Below are positions 1-8,402 of a DNA stretch of 64,000 nucleotides, piece by piece. This DNA comes from Micromonospora sp. WMMD1082 (lineage in GTDB: Bacteria; Actinomycetota; Actinomycetes; Mycobacteriales; Micromonosporaceae). Position numbers and translations under genes: made by a program. The stretch covers positions 3,985,001 through 4,049,000 of the forward strand of contig NZ_JARUBM010000002.1 in NCBI RefSeq assembly GCF_029626175.1, in the 5' to 3' direction. Position 1 is the first letter of the stretch. Each line of letters opens with the position of its first letter. The notes beneath the pieces were generated by a model that was not told where the DNA came from, did not search any database, and worked only from the letters and a program-made list of their open reading frames with translations.

Positions 1-6
1 GCAAAC

Positions 7-255
7 TCACTCATGGCTATTGCGCCGACTCCTCCAATCGGCGGCACTCTTGCGAGGCCGGAATGGGTGCCGTCGTAAAACAATCAGCAAGAAAGCGGCG
101 ACTAAGGCGACCGCAGCGAGGATAAATCCCCAAAAAGGCACGCCCGCTGCGGCGAAGGCTGCCGCGACACCGGCCGCAACCGCAATCAACGCACCGTAGA
201 TAGTGATAAAACCTCGTGTGGAGAGTGGTCTTCCTTGAGGGCGGGCCTTCACCAC
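7..255 (-). CDS. Small two-helix membrane protein, possible immunity partner of the RHS protein
   Basis: An 82-residue protein of unknown function. Two hydrophobic helices (about residues 15-38 and 41-60) are followed by a very basic cytoplasmic-looking tail (RRHPFRPRK). The start is GTG, preceded at 7 nt by GAGGTG, a good ribosome site; a second GTG follows directly. It lies 101 bp behind the RHS gene on the same strand, where polymorphic-toxin loci usually keep their immunity gene. The RHS tip is itself hydrophobic, and pore-forming tips are typically countered by small membrane proteins. The immunity role is inferred from position and topology only. Confidence 0.6.
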   Translation of the reverse strand: MVKARPQGRPLSTRGFITIYGALIAVAAGVAAAFAAAGVPFWGFILAAVALVAAFLLIVLRRHPFRPRKSAADWRSRRNSHE

Positions 256-356
256 TTCGGTTCACCTCACTTGTTGGGAAGCGTTACTACAACCTGCCAT
301 TCCTTGCAGCGGGCGGGTGCTCGGTTGCGCCACCACGATTTCCGCACATAAGACAG

Positions 357-3300
357 CTAGAAATCTTGATTCAGGCAGTATACTATGCCGCCCAGGAGGA
401 TCAAGCTCGCTACTATCGCCCCGCCGAGCAACCATGCTCCAGCCGCGAAGGGAAGTGTGAACCCGGCGAGCCAGGTGCCGACTCCCGCGGATACTGAGGC
501 AACCAGGCCGCCAACCAGCCCGATATAGGAGTCCACCGAGCATTGGCCGGTCGGGTCGATGTTGTTGGTGGGGTTACAGCCGGCATAGGCGTAGCGGTTG
601 CCGTGTTGGGGGTTGCCGATGAAGCTGAGGTTGTCTTGTTGGGTGAAGCGGCCCTGGGTGGGGTTGTACCAGCGCTGTCCGTACTTGGTGAATGTGGTCG
701 ACGGGTCGTGGATGCCGCCGGCGTACCGGATGATGTTGGTTTGGCCGAGGCCGGTCTCGGTGGCGGTGAGGGCGCTGCCGTACGGGTCGTAGGTGTAGCT
801 GGCCGCCTGTGACCCGTCAGCCTTGACCACGGCGACGACGGAACCGAGACCGTCGAGCACGAAGGCGTGGTCGATGGTGCCGATGCGCAGGCCGAGGGGA
901 GTGCCGAGGCCGTCGCGTTCGACGTGGACGGGCAGGCTGACACCGTTGGTCCAGGACTGGAGCCACGGTATGCCGTGTTGGTCGTTCATCCCGTAGGTGA
1001 GGTTGATCGCCCCGGCGCGGGTGAGTTCGACCTGGTCGGTGCCGGCGTACGCGTACGTGGTGGTGCCGGTGCCGGTGCCGGTGCCGGTGCCGGTGGCGGT
1101 GGTCATCTGCTTCGCGGCGTTGTAGCCGATGCCGCTGACCGCCGGGGCGCTGACCTTGGTCTGGTTGCCCCGGGTGTCGTAGGTGTTGTCGGTGGTGGTG
1201 ACCTGGTTGGCCGAGTTGTAGGCCAGGGTCTGGGTGGTGGCGCCGTCGACCTGGACGCTGGTGCGGTTGCCGTTGGTGTTGTACGCGTAGTCGTAGGTCT
1301 TGCCCTGGTGGTTGGTGGCCTTGGTGAGCCGGTCACCCTTGTCGTAGGTGTACTGGGTGATCTGGCTGTTGGTCTCGTTGCGCTGCCACTGGCGCAGGCC
1401 GGTGTCGTCGGCCTTGGCGGTGGAGCACGCCTGCCCGGAGACGTACTTCGCGTAGCAGTGCGTCACGTCGAAGACGGTGGCCTGGGCCGCCGAGTTGCGG
1501 GTGGCGGTGATGCGCTTGGGTCGGTCGGACCTGTCGTACGTGGTGGTGACGCGCAGCGCCCAGCTGCTGTTGGTGTCATTGGTGGCGAACCAGGTGTTGA
1601 GGCGGTTGCCGTCCTTGTCATAGTCGAAGTTGTAGCGGGTGCCGCCCGCCGTGTCCATGCGGACGAGCCAGTTGCGGGTGTTGTAGTAGTACCTCGTGGT
1701 GCCTCGGCCGTCGACGAGTTCTTCGAGGTTGCCGACGGGGTCAGGGCGGTAGGTCTGTAGCGTGCCGCCGGGGGCGGTACGCCGGCGCAGCCGGTTGAGC
1801 TGGTCGTATTGGTAGGTGGTGGTGCCGGTGGCGTCGGTGCGGGTGAGCAGGTTGCCGGAGCCGCCGTGCTCCTGGCTTACCGCGGTGGTGCTCGCGCAGC
1901 CGGTGTAGCTGGTCTTGGTCAGGCGGTCGTCCAGGCTGTACTCGTAGCTGGTGGTGCAGCCGCCGCTCACCTCGGTCCGCAGCCGCCCGTAGGTGTCGTA
2001 GGTGAACGTCTTCGCCGAGAGGTTGTTGCCGGTCGGCGGGGTCATGGTGGTGAGCTGCTTGTTCGAGTCGTAGCTGTAGGTGGTGGCGTTGGTGCCGTTG
2101 CCGGGGTCGGTGGACGACTTGACGGTGCCGTCGCTGTTGTAGTCGACCTTCGCCTCGGCGGCCAGGGCGTCCTTGCTGGAGGTCTGGTTGCCGGCACCGT
2201 TGTAGGTGTAGGTGGAGCTGTTGCCCTGCGTGTTGATCGACGACGACGGCTGGAAGTTCGCCGTCGGGTTCGTCGCGGTCGCCGCGTTGGCGTACGCGGC
2301 CGACGCGCTCGCCCCGGTCGGCGACTCCGACTTCGTCTGGGACTGGCCGCCGTTGGCGCCGTACGTGTTGGTGGTGCTGCCGCCCTCGGCGGAGGTGCTG
2401 GTGGCCACGTCGGAGAAGGGGGTGTAGGTCTTGCTGCGGCTGTTGCCCGCCGGGTCGGTGACCTTGGTGACCCGCTTCTCCGAGTTCAGCGTGTAGGTGG
2501 TGTGCGGGACCGAGGTGACCGGCTGGGAGATGTCCTGCCGGGGGTCGGCCACGTCGGTGACGGTGGAGCTGGTGTACGCCAGGCGGGTCGTCGATCCGCG
2601 CATGGTCGCGTTGTCGGTGACCTGGGTCAGCGAGGTCACCCGGTGCTGCCCGTCGTAGGTGATGGTGACGAGGGTGTCGTCCTCCATCAGGATCTTCGTC
2701 AGGTCACCGGCGCTGTTGTACTCGAAGGACACCTTGCGCCAGGTGGCGCTCTGGATGGTCTTCAACCGGTTGGCGGTGTCGTACTCGTAGGACACCTGCC
2801 GCCAGTTGCCGTCGCTGCCCGTGTGGCGGTAGCGGGTCAACCGGTCGCCGGTGTAGGTCACCGCCGCCGACCGTACCGACCCGACACCCCGGTTGGACGT
2901 CACGGTCGTCATCCTCCCGGCGCTGTAGGAGAAGTCGACCACATTGCCGTTGCGGTCCTCGGTCTTGTCCAGTAGACCATCGGCGGTGAAGAACAGCACC
3001 TTGCCGCTGTCGTTCTCGGTCAGCTTCCAGCCTGCGCCGTTACGGGCCAGCTTGGCCTTGAACTCACCCGGCGAGGTGTACGCCGAGCCCGAGGCGGCGA
3101 ACGTGCCGACGACGCCGTCAGCGGCCACATAGGTCACCGAGTTGTCGGTGGTGGCCTCGATCAGCCGCACGTCGACACCCGAGCGGGTCCGCCAACCCGG
3201 ACCGTGGGCGCCGTTGGCGATGTCGCTGCCCAGCAGCAGGCTGTTGAACGACGCGCCGAGGGTGACGTTCTCCGCGATACCCGGCAACGTCAACTCGGTG

Positions 3301-3632
3301 CTGGTCAGCAGCAGGTTGCCCGACCCGACGTTAACGTTGGCGGCCAGCCGGTCGGTCAACGAGAACGACAGGAGAGTCCCGTTACGCACCGGACCCGTGC
3401 CCTTGGGCACCGACGGCGCCGCCCCCGCGGCGGCGACGGCCTGGCGGGCGGCCGGAGCGGCCCCCGAGGTGAACAGCCACATGTTCGGGCCGGACCGTGG
3501 CGAGACCACCGGCTCGATGCCGGCACCGCTCGGCGGCGCGGCGGCCGGTGCCGCCGGAGCGGGCCCGGCGACCAGCGTGGACGCGGCGGCTATGACAAGC
3601 GCCATGCCCATTCGTGTCACAGCAGGTTTCAC
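357..3632 (-). CDS. Secreted RHS/YD-repeat protein with short hydrophobic C-terminal tip
   Basis: A 1091-residue protein. Residues 1-27 form a Sec signal peptide (MKPAVTRMG, hydrophobic core, APA-A cleavage region). Most of the rest is YD repeats (YEYDTANRL, YTYDKGDRL and similar), the unit of the RHS beta cage. An RHS-associated core region precedes a DPTG box at residues 1026-1029. Such proteins usually change from conserved cage to variable effector after this box. Here only 61 residues remain, with Gly/Ala-rich hydrophobic stretches resembling a membrane-inserting segment and no visible nuclease or deaminase motif. The start is GTG with AGGGAGAG close upstream, followed by a signal peptide. 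The wall-associated or toxin role is inferred. Confidence 0.85.
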   Translation of the reverse strand: MKPAVTRMGMALVIAAASTLVAGPAPAAPAAAPPSGAGIEPVVSPRSGPNMWLFTSGAAPAARQAVAAAGAAPSVPKGTGPVRNGTLLSFSLTDRLAANVNVGSGNLLLTSTELTLPGIAENVTLGASFNSLLLGSDIANGAHGPGWRTRSGVDVRLIEATTDNSVTYVAADGVVGTFAASGSAYTSPGEFKAKLARNGAGWKLTENDSGKVLFFTADGLLDKTEDRNGNVVDFSYSAGRMTTVTSNRGVGSVRSAAVTYTGDRLTRYRHTGSDGNWRQVSYEYDTANRLKTIQSATWRKVSFEYNSAGDLTKILMEDDTLVTITYDGQHRVTSLTQVTDNATMRGSTTRLAYTSSTVTDVADPRQDISQPVTSVPHTTYTLNSEKRVTKVTDPAGNSRSKTYTPFSDVATSTSAEGGSTTNTYGANGGQSQTKSESPTGASASAAYANAATATNPTANFQPSSSINTQGNSSTYTYNGAGNQTSSKDALAAEAKVDYNSDGTVKSSTDPGNGTNATTYSYDSNKQLTTMTPPTGNNLSAKTFTYDTYGRLRTEVSGGCTTSYEYSLDDRLTKTSYTGCASTTAVSQEHGGSGNLLTRTDATGTTTYQYDQLNRLRRRTAPGGTLQTYRPDPVGNLEELVDGRGTTRYYYNTRNWLVRMDTAGGTRYNFDYDKDGNRLNTWFATNDTNSSWALRVTTTYDRSDRPKRITATRNSAAQATVFDVTHCYAKYVSGQACSTAKADDTGLRQWQRNETNSQITQYTYDKGDRLTKATNHQGKTYDYAYNTNGNRTSVQVDGATTQTLAYNSANQVTTTDNTYDTRGNQTKVSAPAVSGIGYNAAKQMTTATGTGTGTGTGTTTYAYAGTDQVELTRAGAINLTYGMNDQHGIPWLQSWTNGVSLPVHVERDGLGTPLGLRIGTIDHAFVLDGLGSVVAVVKADGSQAASYTYDPYGSALTATETGLGQTNIIRYAGGIHDPSTTFTKYGQRWYNPTQGRFTQQDNLSFIGNPQHGNRYAYAGCNPTNNIDPTGQCSVDSYIGLVGGLVASVSAGVGTWLAGFTLPFAAGAWLLGGAIVASLILLGGIVYCLNQDF
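1063..1092. repeat. Hexanucleotide tandem repeat (GGTGCC)x5 inside the RHS gene
   Basis: Five exact copies of GGTGCC encode alternating Gly-Thr on the minus strand. Gain or loss of a unit would keep the reading frame. Confidence 0.9.
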
Positions 3633-3650
3633 GCGCTCTCCCTATGGTTA

Positions 3651-3674
3651 TTCGGCGGGCGGAATCCCGCCGAA
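3651..3674 (-). promoter_or_regulatory. Perfect hairpin in the RHS gene leader
   Basis: Arms TTCGGCGGG (3651-3659) and CCCGCCGAA (3666-3674) enclose a 6-nt loop. The hairpin ends 18 bp upstream of the GTG start of the RHS gene, next to its ribosome site. It could affect translation or be a protein-binding dyad; no function is shown. Confidence 0.5.
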
Positions 3675-3764
3675 ATCAGAGCCTGAAGGAATGAACAAGT
3701 GCGCAGAATTGCGGGCCGCCGGCGCGGTCGCCGGTGGCTGGATGGTGGTTCCGGCCGTGCCCGG

Positions 3765-3959
3765 TCAGGCGGCGGCGGTGAACTCGTCGGTTGCCCGGTC
3801 GCGGCGGGTCGGCGCAGCGGGTGCTGAGGCCGTCGAGCTGGGTGGCAGTGACCGGAGGTGCGCCAGGTCCCGGTTGACCCGGCGGGCCGCGCGGACGAGT
3901 GATGACGCCGCGTAGGCCGTGAGAAGAAGGCAGAAAACGCTGATGGTGAGCGCCCTCAT
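3765..3959 (-). CDS. Possible 64-aa single-span membrane protein
   Basis: A small open frame starting MRALTISVFCLLLTAY: one hydrophobic helix (residues 3-20), a basic stretch and a Pro/Ala/Ser-rich tail. No convincing ribosome site precedes the ATG. An in-frame ATG at 4013 would lengthen it by 18 residues. It lies upstream of the RHS gene on the same strand. It may be chance coding. Confidence 0.3.
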   Translation of the reverse strand: MRALTISVFCLLLTAYAASSLVRAARRVNRDLAHLRSLPPSSTASAPAAPTRRDRATDEFTAAA

Positions 3960-4020
3960 GGGCGGTCGCAAACAACGCTGAACAACGAGACTCCCCGTGA
4001 TGACTCGTGCCATAAAATGC

Positions 4021-4119
4021 TTGCTGCGAAGCAACCTATGGGAATTCGCCGATGCCGGCAACCCCTGGGTGGGAATTGCAGGCACGAAGTCCGCGAACCG
4101 GGCGCTTCCGGGCATCGGC
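4021..4119. other. Structured intergenic segment of unknown role
   Basis: The 564-bp gap between the RHS start and the phosphoglucomutase gene is less GC-rich in part. It contains a 9-bp stem, GCCGATGCC (4048-4056) with GGCATCGGC (4111-4119), enclosing 54 nt, and next to it a small TTGC/GCAA hairpin (4021-4034). It matches no riboswitch or RNA family I recognise. Apart from the 64-aa frame I see no gene here. Confidence 0.35.
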
Positions 4120-4184
4120 TGGCGGTCGACCCCGCCCGCCGCGCCGGCAGGACCGAAGTGCGTTTGTCGGTACGCGCCGGTGGA

Positions 4185-4190
4185 TAGATT
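4185..4190 (+). promoter_or_regulatory. -10 box TAGATT of a leaderless phosphoglucomutase/GH65 message
   Basis: TAGATT lies at -12 to -7 relative to the GTG at 4197, so transcription probably begins at the start codon. There is no ribosome site. Confidence 0.6.
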
Positions 4191-4196
4191 GGTACG

Positions 4197-4949
4197 GTGC
4201 TCGGCCTGCCTGATCATGTGACCGCAGTTCTCTTCGACCTCGACGGTGTGCTGACGCAGACCGCCCGCGTGCACAACGCCGCCTGGACAGAGACGTTCGA
4301 CGACTTCCTCCGCCGGCATGCCGCCGACGCGGGTGAGCCCTACCGGCCGTTCGACCCTGGCCCGGACTACCACCGCTACGTCGACGGCCGCCCCCGCCTC
4401 GACGGCATCCGCACCTTCCTCGCCTCGCGCGACATCACCCTGCCCGAGGGCACCCCGGAGGACCCGCCGGGCGCGCAGACCGTGCACGGCCTCGGCAACC
4501 AGAAGAACATCCTGGTGCTGGAACGGATCCGCACCGTCGGGGTGGACGTCTACCCCGGCTCAGTCGCGTACCTGAAGGCGGTGGTCGCGGCGGGGCTGCG
4601 CCGGGCGGTCGTCACGGCCAGCGCCAACGGCCGCGAGGTGGTCGCCGCCGCCGGCCTGGAGCCGCTGCTGGAGGCGCGGGTGGACGGGCTCACCGCCCGC
4701 GCCGAAGGGCTGCGCGGCAAGCCGCAGCCGGACACCTTCCTCGCCGGGGCGAAACTGCTCGGCGTAACGCCCGACCAGGCGGCCGTCGTCGAGGACGCGC
4801 TCGCCGGCGTCGAAGCCGGCCGGGCCGGCGGGTTCGCGTACGTGATCGGGGTGGACCGGGCCGGTCAGGCCGACGAGCTGCGGGCACACGGTGCCGACGT
4901 GGTGGTCGACGACCTCGCCGAGTTGCTCGACGCGGGGAGGCCCGAGTGA
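4197..4949 (+). CDS. pgmB: Beta-phosphoglucomutase (HAD family)
   Basis: This 250-residue HAD phosphatase-fold enzyme should convert beta-D-glucose 1-phosphate to glucose 6-phosphate. HAD motif I is FDLDGVLT, near residue 13, with both Asp residues present. Motif II is VTASANG, the motif III lysine is in KPQPDTF, and motif IV is VVEDALAG. The insertion after motif I is the substrate cap. The GTG start is chosen because it follows a -10 box by 6 nt. Its stop overlaps the start of the GH65 phosphorylase gene by 4 bp, and that enzyme releases beta-glucose 1-phosphate, so the two act in sequence on maltose- or trehalose-type disaccharides. Confidence 0.9.
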   Translation: MLGLPDHVTAVLFDLDGVLTQTARVHNAAWTETFDDFLRRHAADAGEPYRPFDPGPDYHRYVDGRPRLDGIRTFLASRDITLPEGTPEDPPGAQTVHGLGNQKNILVLERIRTVGVDVYPGSVAYLKAVVAAGLRRAVVTASANGREVVAAAGLEPLLEARVDGLTARAEGLRGKPQPDTFLAGAKLLGVTPDQAAVVEDALAGVEAGRAGGFAYVIGVDRAGQADELRAHGADVVVDDLAELLDAGRPE

Positions 4950-7321
4950 TCCGGGAGCGGGCGTACCCCGTCGATCCGTGGCACGTCCGGGAAGTCCGGC
5001 TCGACATGGACGTGCTCGCCCAGTCCGAATCGGTCTTCGCGCTGTCCAATGGGCACGTCGGGCTGCGCGGCAACCTGGACGAGGGTGAGCCGCACGGGCT
5101 GCCGGGCACCTACCTCAACTCGTTCTACGAGCTGCGCCCCCTGCCGTACGCGGAGGCCGGCTTCGGCTTCCCCGAGTCCGGCCAGACCATCGTCAACGTG
5201 ACCAACGGCAAGCTGATCCGGCTGCTGGTCGACGACGAGCCGCTCGATGTGCGCTACGGCGAGGTGCTCGCCCACGAGCGCGTCCTCGACATGCGCGCCG
5301 GCACCCTGCACCGGTCACTGCACTGGCGCTCCCCGGCGGGCCGGGAGGTCCGGGTGAACAGCACCCGGCTGGTCTCCTTCCGGCAGCGCTCGGTCGCCGC
5401 GATCCGGTACGAGGTGGAGGTCGCCGACGGCAAGCCGCTGCGGCTGATCATCCAGTCGGAGCTGGTGGCCAACGAGACGCTGCCGCCGCAGAGCCGCGAT
5501 CCCCGGGTCGCCGCCGTGCTCGAATCGCCACTTCAGGCGGAGGAGGAGCTGACCACCGCCGCCGGCGGGCTGCTGATCCACCAGACCAAGGTCTCCGGGC
5601 TGCGGGTCGCCGCCGCGATGGACCACGAGGTGACCTCGCCGGCACGGACCACCATCGGTTCCGAGGGGTACGAGGACTGGGTGCGTACCACCGTGGGGTG
5701 CGTGCTGGCCCCCGGCCAGAAGCTTGAGGTGGTGAAGTACCTGACCTATGGCTGGTCGAGCCGGCGCTCGCTGCCGGCGTTGCGCGACCAGGTGGGCGCC
5801 GCGCTGGCCGCGGCGAAGCTGGACGGCTGGGACGGGCTGGTCCGCGAGCAGCGGGAGTACCTTGACGAGTTCTGGGACGCCGCGGACGTGGTGGTCGACG
5901 GCGACCCGGAGGTGCAGCAGGCGGTCCGGTTCGGCCTGTTCCACGTGCTCCAGGCGGGCGCGCGGGCGGAACGCCGGCCGATCTCGGCCAAGGGGCTCTC
6001 CGGGCCGGGGTACGACGGGCACGCCTTCTGGGACACCGAGATGTTCGTCCTGCCGGTGCTGACGTACACCCATCCGGCTGCCGTGCGGGACGCGCTGTAC
6101 TGGCGGTACTCCACTCTGGAACAGGCCCGGGAGCGGGCCCGCACGCTCAACCTCGCGGGTGCCGCCTTCCCGTGGCGCACGATCGAGGGACCGGAGTCCT
6201 CGGGTTACTGGCCGGCGGGCACCGCGGCGTTCCACGTCGCCGCGGGCATCGCCGACGCGCTGCGCCGCTACGTGCTGGTCACCGGGGACCGGGATCTGGA
6301 ACGGGAGATCGGGCTGACCCTGCTGGTGGAGACCGCGCGGCTGTGGCGCTCGCTCGGGCACCACGACCGCAACGGCGACTTCCACGTCGACGGGGTCACC
6401 GGCCCCGACGAGTACACCGCCGTGAAGAACGACAACATCTACACCAACCTGATGGCCCAGCGGAATCTGCGCGCCGCCGCCGAGGTGGCGATGCGCTACC
6501 GCGACGAGGCGTTCCACCTCAGGGTCACCGACGAGGAGGCCGCCGCGTGGCGCGACGCCGCCGCGGCCATGCACATCCCGTACGACGAGGAACTCGACGT
6601 GCACGAGCAGGTGGAGGGCTTCACCCGGCTGGAGGAGTGGGACTTCGAGCAGACCCCGCCGGACAAGTACCCGCTGCTGCTGCACTACCCGTACTTCGAC
6701 CTGTACCGCAAGCAGGTGGTCAAGCAGGCCGATCTGGTGCTGGCCATGCACTGGCGGGGGGACGCGTTCACCCCCGAGGAGAAGCTGCGTAACTTCCTCT
6801 ACTACGAGCGGCGTACCGTCCGGGACTCCTCGCTGTCGGCCTGCACACAGGCGGTGCTGGCGGCAGAGGTCGGTTACCCGGATCTGGCGCACAGCTATCT
6901 GCGCGAGGCAGCGCTGATGGACCTGCACGACCTGAACGAGAACACCCGTGACGGGGTGCACATGGCCTCCCTCGCGGGGGCGTGGATCGCGCTGGTCGCC
7001 GGGTTCGGCGGGCTACGGGACCACGACGGGGTGCTGTCCTTCGCACCCCGCCTGTCGAGCCGGCTGAACGGCCTGTCGTTCTCTCTCCAGTGGTGCGGGA
7101 TGCGGCTGCGCGTCGACGTACGCCCGCACGAGACGACGTACGACCTGCACCACGCGCCGCCGGACGCGGTGATCGAGCTGCGTCACCACGACAAGCCGGT
7201 ACGCGTCGTCTGCGACGAGCCGGTGACCGTGGCGAACCCGCCGCCCCGCACGGACCTGCCGGCGTCGGAGCAGGCTCCCGGCCGCGCTCCTCTGCTCCGG
7301 CTGCCCGAGCAGCCGGCCTAG
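4946..7321 (+). CDS. GH65 disaccharide phosphorylase
   Basis: This 791-residue protein belongs to glycoside hydrolase family 65 (maltose, trehalose or kojibiose phosphorylases). The family cleaves alpha-glucosides with phosphate, giving beta-glucose 1-phosphate. The (alpha/alpha)6 catalytic part includes FWDTEMF and the GPDEY box, whose Glu489 is the expected general acid. An N-terminal beta-sandwich precedes it. The GTG start overlaps the phosphoglucomutase stop as GTGA, so translation is probably coupled. The exact sugar cannot be read from sequence. A dispersed palindrome starts at the stop codon. Confidence 0.9.
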   Translation: MIRERAYPVDPWHVREVRLDMDVLAQSESVFALSNGHVGLRGNLDEGEPHGLPGTYLNSFYELRPLPYAEAGFGFPESGQTIVNVTNGKLIRLLVDDEPLDVRYGEVLAHERVLDMRAGTLHRSLHWRSPAGREVRVNSTRLVSFRQRSVAAIRYEVEVADGKPLRLIIQSELVANETLPPQSRDPRVAAVLESPLQAEEELTTAAGGLLIHQTKVSGLRVAAAMDHEVTSPARTTIGSEGYEDWVRTTVGCVLAPGQKLEVVKYLTYGWSSRRSLPALRDQVGAALAAAKLDGWDGLVREQREYLDEFWDAADVVVDGDPEVQQAVRFGLFHVLQAGARAERRPISAKGLSGPGYDGHAFWDTEMFVLPVLTYTHPAAVRDALYWRYSTLEQARERARTLNLAGAAFPWRTIEGPESSGYWPAGTAAFHVAAGIADALRRYVLVTGDRDLEREIGLTLLVETARLWRSLGHHDRNGDFHVDGVTGPDEYTAVKNDNIYTNLMAQRNLRAAAEVAMRYRDEAFHLRVTDEEAAAWRDAAAAMHIPYDEELDVHEQVEGFTRLEEWDFEQTPPDKYPLLLHYPYFDLYRKQVVKQADLVLAMHWRGDAFTPEEKLRNFLYYERRTVRDSSLSACTQAVLAAEVGYPDLAHSYLREAALMDLHDLNENTRDGVHMASLAGAWIALVAGFGGLRDHDGVLSFAPRLSSRLNGLSFSLQWCGMRLRVDVRPHETTYDLHHAPPDAVIELRHHDKPVRVVCDEPVTVANPPPRTDLPASEQAPGRAPLLRLPEQPA

Positions 7322-7373
7322 CGCGGTGTCGAAGTCCTCGGTGGAGCGAGGGCTTCGACCCGGGCCCTGGGCG
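7317..7373. repeat. Dispersed palindromic element, copy 1 (TGTCGAAGTCC family), at GH65 3' end
   Basis: The element begins in the stop codon (CCTAGCGC). Arm TGTCGAAGTCC (7327-7337) pairs with GGGCTTCGAC (7350-7359), one position as G-T. The right flank GGGCCCTGGGCG resembles that of copy 2 at 8397-8474. It probably works as a transcription end hairpin. Confidence 0.7.
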
Positions 7374-7382
7374 GTGCGCTGG

Positions 7383-7562
7383 TCAGATCGGCTCGCCCTG
7401 GGAGGGGCGGCCGGTGGTGTCGTGGGGTGTCCGCGCCCGCGGATCGTCGGCCGAACGCGCCTGCGCCGCGTCGTCCGCCCAGTCCCGTCGGCCCTGGATG
7501 TCCTCTTCCCGCCGCTCGCGCTCGGCGGCCTTCTGCACGGGCTCACGCTCGTGATGCGGCAT
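7383..7562 (-). CDS. Small hydrophilic charged protein, function unknown
   Basis: A 59-residue frame beginning MPHHEREPVQKAAERE, almost entirely charged and polar (many Arg, Asp, Glu), with no hydrophobic segment. The ATG is preceded by GAGGA at 5 nt, the best argument that it is real. It sits alone and convergent to the GH65 gene. I recognise no family. The following 171 bp up to the hydrolase gene show nothing else. Confidence 0.5.
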   Translation of the reverse strand: MPHHEREPVQKAAERERREEDIQGRRDWADDAAQARSADDPRARTPHDTTGRPSQGEPI

Positions 7563-7733
7563 GACGGTCCTCGCGATCTGTCGGCGGCGCCGGTGACGCC
7601 GGTCCGTCTGCGGTCGCCCGTCGGCTACCCGGCGCCCTCGGGCGCAAACCCGTGCCGAACCCGGTGGCGTGCCGCCGGCCGCCCCGGGTATCCGGGCGGG
7701 TGAGCCGCTGAAACGGCCAGGGGAGGGCGAGAG

Positions 7734-8402
7734 ATGGAGGTACGCGGCAGCGAGGCGACGATCCCGGCGGGCGCGGCCTACCTGCAGGCCGACCTGCTGG
7801 TGCCGGCGGATCCGGTCGGGGTGGTGCTGTTCGCGCACGGCAGCGGCAGCTCCCGGCACAGTCCACGCAACGTCGCGGTGGCCCACCAGCTCAACCGTGG
7901 CGGGTTCGGTACCGTCCTGGTGGACCTGCTCACCTCGGCCGAGGACGAGGTGGACGCGGTCACCGCCGAACTGCGGTTCGACATCGGGCTGCTGGCCGAC
8001 CGGCTGGCCGGCGTCGTGGAGTGGCTGGCCACCGAGCGGCCCTTCGGCGCGGCGCCGATCGGCCTCTTCGGCGCGAGTACGGGTGCCGCCGCCGCCCTGG
8101 TCGCCGCCGCGCAGCAGCCGGACCTGGTGCACGCCGTGGTGTCCCGGGGCGGCCGACCCGACCTGGCCGGTGCCTCCCTCGGTCAGGTGCGTGCCGCTAC
8201 CCTGCTGCTCGTCGGTGGCCGCGACGAGCAGGTCATCACCCTCAACGAGCAGGCGCTCGACCAGCTCACCGCACCGGCCGAGCTGCGCGTGATCCCCGGC
8301 GCGACGCACCTCTTCGAGGAGCCCGGCGCCCTGGAACAGGTCGCCGACGAGGCGGCCGGCTGGTTCCACGACCACCTCCACCCCCAACCCACCACCGCCT
8401 AG
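7734..8402 (+). CDS. Alpha/beta hydrolase, dienelactone hydrolase-like
   Basis: A 222-residue cytoplasmic alpha/beta-hydrolase. The nucleophile elbow is GASTG near residue 119, the acid Asp lies in VGGRDEQV and the His in GATHLFEEP, so the catalytic triad is complete. HGSGSSRHSPRN probably forms the oxyanion loop. Related sequences often stand alone or fused to phosphoribosyltransferase domains in actinobacteria; the substrate is unknown. The start is ATG with GGAGGGCGAG upstream. It is monocistronic, with a palindromic element beginning at its stop. Confidence 0.8.
   Translation: MEVRGSEATIPAGAAYLQADLLVPADPVGVVLFAHGSGSSRHSPRNVAVAHQLNRGGFGTVLVDLLTSAEDEVDAVTAELRFDIGLLADRLAGVVEWLATERPFGAAPIGLFGASTGAAAALVAAAQQPDLVHAVVSRGGRPDLAGASLGQVRAATLLLVGGRDEQVITLNEQALDQLTAPAELRVIPGATHLFEEPGALEQVADEAAGWFHDHLHPQPTTA

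Noticed and set aside
867..2975. Long plus-strand open frames opposite the RHS gene
   Set aside because: They are shadows of the YD-repeat coding strand: Gly/Val/Arg-rich composition, no domain, no ribosome site.
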